Origin: UBA1672 sp964351365
GTDB taxonomy: Bacteria; Pseudomonadota; Alphaproteobacteria; Micavibrionales; Micavibrionaceae
NCBI GenBank assembly: GCA_964351365.1
Contig: CAYGNP010000004.1
Coordinates: 62,001-126,000, forward strand
Length of the DNA stretch: 64,000 bases
Direction: 5' to 3'
Shown: positions 32,076-39,152 of the stretch, in pieces
Position numbering within the stretch: position 1 is the first letter of the stretch
How the letters are laid out: every line of letters begins with the position of its first letter
The notes under the pieces: generated by a model
The model's input: only the letters and a program-made list of their open reading frames with translations
Database searches by the model: none
Told to the model about the DNA's origin: nothing
Program-made: the position numbers and the translations under genes

Positions 32076-34244
32076 TTAAGCCACGTTTAAAAAACATCTC
32101 AGCTCTGAGACTTTATTCGCAATATCCGCAAGCATGGATTCTCGCAGATCAGACGAACAGTCAAAGTTTTTTTCCGCCTCGGCGCAAACCGCGCATAAGG
32201 GGTGAGCGCCTAAATTTGCTGCCGAACCTTTGAGCTTATGCGCCGCCTTGCGCCATTCTTCCTGGTCATCACCCGCGCAACTTTTTTGCAAATCATCAAG
32301 GCTCAAATCAGCCTGATTAAAGAACAAGTCAAGAAGCTGGCGTTGCTCATCAGGATTACCATCCGTAAACATCGCAAGATGATCCATATCAATGGGCGAA
32401 GAAGTCACGCTCTGTATCTGCGCAGGAGCATCGTTGAGCACATTATCATTTACCTCGGCGTCAGTCCATTTACTGAGTAGCGCAATTAAACGCTCAGGTT
32501 TTATGGGCTTGCTAAGGTAATCATCCATCCCGGCGCGAATACAAATTTCACGATCACCAACCATGGCATTCGCGGTAAGCGCTATAACCGGAAGATGTGT
32601 GCCCTTGGTTTTTTCACGCTCACGCAACATAGTTGTCGCCTGATATCCGTCAAGTCCGGGCATCTGGCAATCCATCAAAACAATATCATAGTCATTTGCC
32701 TCAATCATATCGAGGGCTTCATGCCCATTTTGTGCAATATCAACATTCTGAAACTCCAGTCGTTTAAGAAGCTTTTGAACAAAGATTTGATTGACCGGAT
32801 GATCATCAACCGCAAGAATCCGTATATTTTTTGAAACATCAATCTGCGTTCTCTCTGGACGCTCATCATAAAGATTAACAGGCTTGGCATTTTCTTCAGG
32901 TATACCGAAGGGAATTTTAAACCAGAAGGTTGATCCTTCACCAAGAATACTGTCAACCCCGATTTCACCCTCCATGAGATCAACCAGATGCTCGCTAATC
33001 GCAAGTCCAAGGCCTGTTCCACCAAATTTGCGCGTAACAGAGGCATCTGCCTGTGTGAATTTATCAAAAATTGTATCCAGCTTGTCTTTTGGAATACCAA
33101 CGCCTGTATCCTCAACCGCAAGATAAATAGAAGGTTTTCCATTTTCTACTGTTGAGCGCGCCACAAGTGTAATGCTGCCTGCCTCGGTAAATTTAAGCGC
33201 ATTATTAATCAAATTGCGCAAAACCTGCTGAACCCGGCCAAGATCAGCAACGATCATATCCGGCGCATTCTCATCACTCTCAAGACAAAGAGAAATTCCA
33301 CGATCTTCGGCCAAAGGCAGGAACAATTGTATAACCTGGCGAAGAGCCGTGCTCAAATCAAATGGCACATTTTCAATTTGTAGCTCTCCTGCCTCGATTT
33401 TAGAAATATCAAGGATATCATTCAAAATACTCAGCAAATTTTCACTTGAGCTATGAAGAGCCTCCGCATTTTCTTTTTGATCTGAATCAAGCCCGGATAG
33501 CAGCAGCATCTCTGCCATGCCGATAATGCCATTCATAGGTGTGCGCAGCTCATGGCTCATATTGGCAAGAAACTCTGTCTTTGCCTGACTTGCGGCCTCT
33601 GCCTTTTTCTGCGCATCAATGGCATCAAAACGAATAAGCTCAAGCTTATCCGCATATTCCTGCATCTGCGCCTCAACACGCAGACGCTCTTTAACTTCTT
33701 TTTCTGCTCGCTCTTTCTCAAGAAGCAATTCTTTTTCAAAATTCTTGCGGTCAGTAATATTCCGCTCTATTGCAGTATAGTGCGTCACGATACCATTCTG
33801 ATCACGAATGGGCATGATACTGATGTCCAGCCAGTAGGGATCGCCGTCTTTCGTATAATTCTTAAGTTCCCCCTTAAAGGCGCGCCCTTTTAAAAGTGTA
33901 TTCTTGAGGGTGTCAAGAGTGGCTCGATCTGTGTCATGTCCTTGCAGGATGCGCGGTGTTTTGCCGATAATCTCTTCAGCTTCATAACCGGATATTTTTG
34001 TAAATGCTTCATTGACGTAAATAATCTCAGGACCATTTTCTAGATCAGCATTAGTAATAATCACCCCATCATTGGCATGCACGATTGTAGATTCGAGCAA
34101 TCGAGAGTTTTCCAGTAAATTCTGATTAATATCATAAAGATACCGGCTTTTATCTTCCAACAATTTTTCAGCTTGAAGCCGGGCATTTTTCTCCCGCATC
34201 AGACGTTTTTCAAGGCGGCTTATTTTATCTTCTAAATCGCTCAT
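32076..34244 (-). CDS. Hybrid sensor histidine kinase with PAS, receiver and HPt domains
   Basis: This is a 722-residue multi-domain kinase. Order: short coiled coil (1-45), PAS (about 50-165), coiled coil, HisKA with H231 in FLANMSHELRTPMNG, HATPase (N-box NLINNALKF, G-boxes DTGVGIP and GGTGLGL), REC (about 473-595, phospho-Asp ~525 in IVLMDCQMPGLDG), and HPt (~H669 in AAHKLKGSAANLGA). There are no membrane segments, so it is cytoplasmic. The PAS has a GKTPRILQG sequence like a LOV domain but without the photoactive Cys. I chose ATG 34244 over the TTG at 34256. It follows the H-NOX gene by 8 bases, which suggests H-NOX controls it. Confidence 0.92.
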   Translation of the reverse strand: MSDLEDKISRLEKRLMREKNARLQAEKLLEDKSRYLYDINQNLLENSRLLESTIVHANDGVIITNADLENGPEIIYVNEAFTKISGYEAEEIIGKTPRILQGHDTDRATLDTLKNTLLKGRAFKGELKNYTKDGDPYWLDISIMPIRDQNGIVTHYTAIERNITDRKNFEKELLLEKERAEKEVKERLRVEAQMQEYADKLELIRFDAIDAQKKAEAASQAKTEFLANMSHELRTPMNGIIGMAEMLLLSGLDSDQKENAEALHSSSENLLSILNDILDISKIEAGELQIENVPFDLSTALRQVIQLFLPLAEDRGISLCLESDENAPDMIVADLGRVQQVLRNLINNALKFTEAGSITLVARSTVENGKPSIYLAVEDTGVGIPKDKLDTIFDKFTQADASVTRKFGGTGLGLAISEHLVDLMEGEIGVDSILGEGSTFWFKIPFGIPEENAKPVNLYDERPERTQIDVSKNIRILAVDDHPVNQIFVQKLLKRLEFQNVDIAQNGHEALDMIEANDYDIVLMDCQMPGLDGYQATTMLREREKTKGTHLPVIALTANAMVGDREICIRAGMDDYLSKPIKPERLIALLSKWTDAEVNDNVLNDAPAQIQSVTSSPIDMDHLAMFTDGNPDEQRQLLDLFFNQADLSLDDLQKSCAGDDQEEWRKAAHKLKGSAANLGAHPLCAVCAEAEKNFDCSSDLRESMLADIANKVSELRCFLNVA

Positions 34245-34252
34245 AGAGACAC

Positions 34253-34795
34253 TCAATGCTTTGTTAGCTTAAAAACGCGCGAATATATCTCACCATTATT
34301 TTGATCTTCGCTCTTTATTGAAATATCTTCTTTATAAAAATCTATGCACCCCTTCATCAGGCCTTCCGCAAAATCCGCGAAAGGGCATTGAGATTTATAT
34401 ATCATCGTCATTTCATGATCGTTGGTGCGGTGCGTTTCAAAATGTGGAAGCGCAGCATCCGGATAAAGTTTTTTAACCTCAACATGGATATATCCATGAA
34501 CGCTCTCCAGAAAATCAAAACTGCATTTGGGCTTTTCAAAAAATGCAGGCATCAACGTATGAAAGCGAGAAAAAAGATAATAGCCATATTTTTGCACCAG
34601 ATCTTTAAATGGAATGCCTGTGCGTTTACTGAGGTTGCCGACGATTTCAATTAATTCGTGATGATCATATGTACCTACAGCGGTATAGGCACCCCCGGAT
34701 TGGAGCGCAGAATCATCGAGCACATCATCAATCATATCTGCCCCAAAAAGGCCATCGACCATCTCTAATAATTCTGTAAATACAATGCCTTTCAT
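34253..34795 (-). CDS. H-NOX (haem nitric oxide/oxygen-binding) sensor protein
   Basis: This is a 180-residue stand-alone HNOB domain that would bind haem and sense NO. The start MKGIVFTELLEMVD is that of the family, with AGGGGGA upstream. By alignment to known H-NOX the proximal haem ligand is H104 (YIHVEVKKLYPDA), and the conserved Pro is in YPDAALPHFE. The haem-propionate motif YxSxR reads Y133-K-S135-Q-C137 here, so Arg is replaced by Cys. H-NOX genes of bacteria are commonly adjacent to histidine kinases they inhibit when NO-bound, as here. Confidence 0.9.
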   Translation of the reverse strand: MKGIVFTELLEMVDGLFGADMIDDVLDDSALQSGGAYTAVGTYDHHELIEIVGNLSKRTGIPFKDLVQKYGYYLFSRFHTLMPAFFEKPKCSFDFLESVHGYIHVEVKKLYPDAALPHFETHRTNDHEMTMIYKSQCPFADFAEGLMKGCIDFYKEDISIKSEDQNNGEIYSRVFKLTKH

Positions 34796-34851
34796 AATAA
34801 TTCCCCCTATTTTAGAAATAGCAAAAAAAGTTTGAAGAATGCTTAAGTTTT

Positions 34852-35697
34852 TCAAGCATGCCCTTGTATGTAATCCAGCAATTGCTGCTTAATGAAAGGC
34901 TTACCAATAAAACCACTGGCTCCGCGCTCCAGAGCGCTCATAATATTATCCATATGATCATTACTGGAAAACATAACAACAACAGCCCCCGGATCATTAC
35001 GCATGATCCACTCCAAAACATCATAGCCGCTTTTATCAGGAAGATTAATATCCAAAAATACAATATCCGGCTGATAGCTTGTATACATGCTAAAAGCTTT
35101 GTTTGCGGTTTGAGCGGTGACAAAGTCACAGGCATCTTTTAAAGTATTACGAACCATCCAACGTGTCACAGGGTCATCTTCAACGAGCATAACTTTAGCA
35201 TGATTATTGACAATCTGCCCGTCAGCTTTAAAGCTCTGTTCAGCATATAGCGGCATCTTATCATCACGCTTATTCAAAATATTTTGCTGGTCCGCACTTA
35301 AAGAGAACAGATCATCACTTTGCCGCAAGACGTCATGCACATAATATTCCCCATCATCAGGAAAGCTATGCAGCACATAATCAACATAGACTGAGCTCTC
35401 AGAATAGGCCAGGTCACTAATCTCTTGTCCAGCCTGATAAAGAATATCCAGCGGCACATTTTTGCACAAAATGTGAATGGAGCTATTCTCACAAAAATAG
35501 ACCCGCCCTACGGCGGCCTTCAGATAGGCTTCAATTAATGAACGCGCCCAAAACATACATTCATGCTGTAAATTCTCATCAAGTTCTCCAAGCATAATTT
35601 GCAGGCAATGCCAGCCACGCCAACTCTGAGGGGACCGGCCTATAGATGCAGCAAGATTAATAAGATGACGCTCTGCATTGACTGAAATGATATCCAT
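34852..35697 (-). CDS. Unknown N-terminal domain fused to a response-regulator receiver (paralogue 1)
   Basis: This is a 281-residue protein. Residues ~167-281 are a CheY-like receiver (VMLVEDDPVTRWMVRNTL, phospho-Asp D216 in DIVFLDINLPDKSG, then VVVMFSSND and FIGKPF with the conserved Lys). No DNA-binding or enzymatic output follows. Residues 1-130 are an unrecognised domain whose segment GRVYFCENSSIHILCKN resembles AVYCCHDNDVFLTTRS in the neighbouring gene. The ATG overlaps the previous stop (TAATG) with AAGGAG upstream. It is probably a phosphorelay partner of the hybrid kinase. Confidence 0.82.
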   Translation of the reverse strand: MDIISVNAERHLINLAASIGRSPQSWRGWHCLQIMLGELDENLQHECMFWARSLIEAYLKAAVGRVYFCENSSIHILCKNVPLDILYQAGQEISDLAYSESSVYVDYVLHSFPDDGEYYVHDVLRQSDDLFSLSADQQNILNKRDDKMPLYAEQSFKADGQIVNNHAKVMLVEDDPVTRWMVRNTLKDACDFVTAQTANKAFSMYTSYQPDIVFLDINLPDKSGYDVLEWIMRNDPGAVVVMFSSNDHMDNIMSALERGASGFIGKPFIKQQLLDYIQGHA

Positions 35698-36581
35698 TAT
35701 AATGCTCCTTGTTTCTGTTTGGTTTGGATAAAAGGCGATTTTTCGATGTACTGAAAAATTTTATCTTTTGTAAATGGCTTGCCAACGAATCCTTTGGCGC
35801 CCAACTCAATTGCTCTCATGACATTATCCTTATCTCCGTTGCCGCTAAACATCACAACATAAGCAGAAGGGTCAATTTTAAACAGCGCCTTTAACACCGC
35901 ATGCCCATCGAGATCAGGCAGGCCAATATCAAGAAACAGGATATCCGGCGCTTTGTTCACATAGGTCATAATTGCGCCCTGGCCATCGCCGGTGATAAAA
36001 AGCTCATAATTATCTTTCAGGGTATTTTGAATAAGCTTTTGTGTAAAAAGGTCATCCTCTACGACCATAACAACAGGCTTATCGCGAGCATCTCTTCGCA
36101 TTGCAAGCGAGCTTATGAGGTCTCTATCCAGGGTCTGAAATGCCTGTTCACGTGTAACGCTGGCAACTTTTTCCTTAACGGTTTGGGTACGCTTTTGCTC
36201 TAAAATTTTAAGAGCATCAATTTTCCGCAAGCAAATTGTTCTAAGCGTCGGCCAGTCCACCTTCATTTCAAAAATGGTCGCCAGCCCCTGAGGGGCCGGC
36301 GATAGTTTGGGGGCAAGGTGGGTCAAAATCTGTGATAAATGTTTCTGTGTCAGGCTGCGTGTTGTCAAAAATACGTCATTGTCATGACAACAATACACCG
36401 CCTCAATATCGTCAACATAATGTGTGCGCAGTATTTGAAGAAGAAAAGGGAACCATTCCTGTTTATCAATCTCCAACTTAGAAAATCTGAGCGACACACA
36501 TCTGTGTGTAGGGGAGCTCTCCCATAATTTTTTCAAATCATCATGTAGTTTTTGTTCCGTTCCTTTGTCTATAACCAACAT
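35697..36581 (-). CDS. Unknown N-terminal domain fused to a response-regulator receiver (paralogue 2)
   Basis: This is a 294-residue protein whose architecture matches the next gene: an unrecognised N-terminal domain (1-125), a helical linker with QKRTQTVKEKVASVTREQAF, and a C-terminal receiver (VVMVVEDDLFTQKLI, D218 in DILFLDIGLPDLDG, VVMFSGNGD, FVGKPF). I chose ATG 36581 because GAGG lies upstream; the frame extends to 36623. It is the first gene of the four-gene minus-strand operon with H-NOX and the kinase. Shared receiver details (KxIQNTLKD / RWMVRNTLKD) indicate tandem duplication. Confidence 0.8.
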   Translation of the reverse strand: MLVIDKGTEQKLHDDLKKLWESSPTHRCVSLRFSKLEIDKQEWFPFLLQILRTHYVDDIEAVYCCHDNDVFLTTRSLTQKHLSQILTHLAPKLSPAPQGLATIFEMKVDWPTLRTICLRKIDALKILEQKRTQTVKEKVASVTREQAFQTLDRDLISSLAMRRDARDKPVVMVVEDDLFTQKLIQNTLKDNYELFITGDGQGAIMTYVNKAPDILFLDIGLPDLDGHAVLKALFKIDPSAYVVMFSGNGDKDNVMRAIELGAKGFVGKPFTKDKIFQYIEKSPFIQTKQKQGAL

Positions 36582-36789
36582 TTGCCTCACCCTATAGTTT
36601 AATTTATGATTATGACATTGCACAGCCCGTGCCAGAATAAAAAATGTTTATTATCAGTGACTTAGTTTAAAAAGGAAGCCGTTTTTCTCATTTTCAAACG
36701 TCTAAAAACGAGAATTTTCATAAATACGGACGAAAATCGAACAGTTTTTTAATCTTTAGAAGATAAACTGAAGTCAAGGAGCAACCATA

Positions 36790-38196
36790 ATGACACATCC
36801 TGTCCTAATCGTCGAAGATGACCCCCTGCAGCGGCAAATGCTGTCTACATTATTGCGCCGGAAAATGGATTATGGATCACTAAGTGCAGAGAACGGTCGT
36901 GAAGCATTAGATATGCTGGCCAAGGACCAATCACATGGCATAAAGCTGGTTATTCTGGATCTTGAAATGCCTGTTATGGGCGGTTTGGAAACCTTGGAAA
37001 TCCTAAGCCAGAAATATCCATCACTACCAGTTGTTATGCTGACCGGTAGTGCCGAGATTGAGAACGCGGTAAAGGCAATGAAACTTGGAGCGACAGATTT
37101 CATTACAAAACCATACGAAGGTGAGCGCATGATGATCACCGTCAAAAACGCTCTGAAGATCAGTATTCTCAGCCGTGAAGTCACCCGTCTGAAAAGCGAG
37201 AAGGAAGGCCAGCTCCGCTTCGAAAACTTGATTGGCCACGATAAAGGACTAGAGCCCGTTATTACAATTGCGCGCAAGGCCGCAGCCTCAGATATTCCTG
37301 TACTCATAACAGGTGAAACTGGCACAGGAAAAGAGGCCTTTGCCAACGCCATTCACGGCGAAAGCCAGCGCGCCGGAAAACCCTTTGTCGCTATAAATTG
37401 TGGCGCAATCCCCGCGCAGCTTGTCGAAAGCACATTATTCGGCCACGAAAAGGGTGCCTTTACCGGGGCAACAGAAAAAACTATCGGTAAATTCAGAGAG
37501 GCACAGGGCGGGACAATATTCTTGGATGAGGTCGGCGAGCTTCCCCTTGATGCGCAGGTCAAACTTTTGCGCGTCCTGCAGCAAAGAGAGGTTGAGCCCG
37601 TCGGCGCGTCTAAACCAGTGCCCGTGGATGTACGTATAATCTCTGCGACAAACCGTGACCTAGAGCGTGATGTCAAACAAGGCTTCTTCCGCGAAGATCT
37701 TTTTTTCCGCCTCAACGTCCTGCAAATAGAAATTCCACCGCTTCGCCAGAGGAGGGAGGATATCATCACCCTCGCCAATCATTTTATAGAGCGCTTCGCC
37801 GTAAGTAACGCAGCAATGCCAAAAACACTTTCAAATGAAGCACAAAGAAATCTCGAAACTTTCAACTGGCCGGGAAATGTGCGTCAGCTCGAAAACACGA
37901 TCAATCGCGCTATTGTGATGAGCGATAGTAATATTTTAGATTATGCAGATTTCTCCACTATTCTAAACGCAGAGCAAGCGCAAGCTTCGCAAAAAAAATC
38001 AACTTCCACTCCAAAAGAAATATCCGGTAGTATCAATCTGATATCCGCGAATGGTGAATTCAAATCCATGCAGGACATTGAATCCGAAGCAATCAAAATG
38101 GCTCTTAAATATTTTGAACATAATGTCACGCGTTCAGCCAAAGCCCTGGGCATTGCAAAATCAACATTTTACAAAAAGATTGATAATCGTAACTGA
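36790..38196 (+). CDS. Sigma-54-dependent response regulator, NtrC family
   Basis: This is a 468-residue activator. It has a receiver (D57 in KLVILDLEMPVMGG), an AAA+ domain with Walker A GETGTGKEAF and the sigma54-contacting HEKGAFTGATEK (GAFTGA), Walker B GTIFLDEVGELP, and a C-terminal Fis-type helix-turn-helix (NVTRSAKALGIAKSTFYKKI). It would activate sigma-54 promoters after phosphorylation. It diverges from the H-NOX/kinase operon by about 208 bases, so it may be an output of that phosphorelay. No clear GG-N10-GC sigma-54 site is visible to me nearby. Confidence 0.93.
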   Translation: MTHPVLIVEDDPLQRQMLSTLLRRKMDYGSLSAENGREALDMLAKDQSHGIKLVILDLEMPVMGGLETLEILSQKYPSLPVVMLTGSAEIENAVKAMKLGATDFITKPYEGERMMITVKNALKISILSREVTRLKSEKEGQLRFENLIGHDKGLEPVITIARKAAASDIPVLITGETGTGKEAFANAIHGESQRAGKPFVAINCGAIPAQLVESTLFGHEKGAFTGATEKTIGKFREAQGGTIFLDEVGELPLDAQVKLLRVLQQREVEPVGASKPVPVDVRIISATNRDLERDVKQGFFREDLFFRLNVLQIEIPPLRQRREDIITLANHFIERFAVSNAAMPKTLSNEAQRNLETFNWPGNVRQLENTINRAIVMSDSNILDYADFSTILNAEQAQASQKKSTSTPKEISGSINLISANGEFKSMQDIESEAIKMALKYFEHNVTRSAKALGIAKSTFYKKIDNRN

Positions 38197-38279
38197 AACC
38201 GAAGGCCAGCTTTAATTTAACACGATTTATTTTGGTACTTTACACGCAGATTTGAACTCGAACCAAACGTATTGAAGCA

Positions 38280-38771
38280 CTAGCCTCTCTCTGCTGTGGT
38301 TCTAAATGGCATATTTATTTCGAAACCATTAGTGGAACCTAAATATTCCCAATTTTCTGATAAAATTTTGTATTCATCCCACTTATGAAAAGGAATGCTG
38401 GAAACTTTATTATTTTCAGGTATTTCGATTAGTGCTCTCAAATTACCTCCGCCTAAAATCGCCAGCCAACCCTGCTCTGTCCGATAGAAATTAGCCCGCT
38501 GTGCAGGGCCCCAATCCGTCCATAAATCCTGCCGATACTCACCATACTTATTTTTAATGTTAATTATATAGTGGCCATCACCTTTATTTCCCCATAATTC
38601 AATAGTTATTTCAGCCTTAAAATAACCATTATTTAATTTTGTAACCTCAACGGGGTATAAATTAGACCAAATTATGAGACACACAATGTAAGCTGATAAA
38701 AATAGAATTGGAAAAAAAACCACTGAAAAAGAGATAAAAAGAATTTTTTTCAATGTTTTAGATATCGCCAT
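38280..38771 (-). CDS. Hypothetical protein with N-terminal membrane anchor
   Basis: This is a 163-residue protein I do not recognise. A single hydrophobic segment (ILFISFSVVFFPILFLSAYIVCLIIW, about residues 10-35) anchors a ~125-residue globular part. That part has many aromatic residues and Asn/Lys, such as NKYGEYRQDLWTDWGPAQRANFY and GWLAILGGGNL. The gene is AT-rich relative to its neighbours and stands alone beside tRNA-Pro, which is compatible with acquisition, but nothing proves it. Confidence 0.55.
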   Translation of the reverse strand: MAISKTLKKILFISFSVVFFPILFLSAYIVCLIIWSNLYPVEVTKLNNGYFKAEITIELWGNKGDGHYIINIKNKYGEYRQDLWTDWGPAQRANFYRTEQGWLAILGGGNLRALIEIPENNKVSSIPFHKWDEYKILSENWEYLGSTNGFEINMPFRTTAERG

Positions 38772-38876
38772 GATTTTTGTAAAAACCTAAAAAATATCTC
38801 TGCATCTTTCGAAAGCAAAATAGTAAAAGTTCTGGTAACTATTTTATTTTTACTAAAACAGCCTTATTCATTCATA

Positions 38877-38953
38877 TGGTCGGAACGAGAGGATTTGAAC
38901 CTCCGACCCCTTGCACCCCATGCAAGTGCGCTACCAGGCTGCGCCACGTTCCG
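38877..38953 (-). tRNA. tRNA-Pro (anticodon GGG)
   Basis: This is a 77-base tRNA on the minus strand. The acceptor stem is CGGAACG / CGTTCCG, the discriminator is A and CCA is encoded. The D-arm is TGGCGCAGCCTGGTAGCGCA, the anticodon stem is CTTGC/GCAAG around ATGGGGT, and the T-arm is GGAGGTTCAAATCCTC. The anticodon GGG reads CCC/CCU. Confidence 0.95.
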
Positions 38954-39029
38954 ACTGCACAAACTACTACCTCAAAAAGACCGCGAAATCAAATTCATTA
39001 AGCCAAAATAAAATTTTAGGAATTTATTC

Positions 39030-39058
39030 TTTACATTTTGCCTTTTCCTGTTTATGAT
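39030..39058 (+). promoter_or_regulatory. Predicted sigma70 promoter of the fibronectin-III gene leader
   Basis: TTTACA (39030-39035) and TATGAT (39053-39058) are exactly 17 bases apart. The predicted start near 39065 lies only ~30 bases before the terminator hairpin at 39094. Confidence 0.6.
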
Positions 39059-39093
39059 ACGCACATCAACACCAGAATTCCGTCTTTTGACAC

Positions 39094-39119
39094 CCCCGCG
39101 TCTATCGCGGGGTTTTTTT
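39094..39119 (+). terminator. Intrinsic terminator / possible attenuator in the leader
   Basis: A perfect seven-base GC stem CCCCGCG / CGCGGGG with loop TCTAT is followed by seven T residues. It is placed between a good promoter (39030-39058) and the ribosome site of the large fibronectin gene, so it either ends a ~55-base RNA or attenuates that gene. Confidence 0.82.
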
Positions 39120-39152
39120 ATTGCAAAAATGTATCATCACAAGGAGATTAAA

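Noticed and set aside
35697..36581. The two receiver fusions as HnoC/HnoD-type or diguanylate cyclase regulators
   Set aside because: No GGDEF, EAL or DNA-binding motif is visible in either N-terminal half, so I describe them only as unknown-domain receivers.
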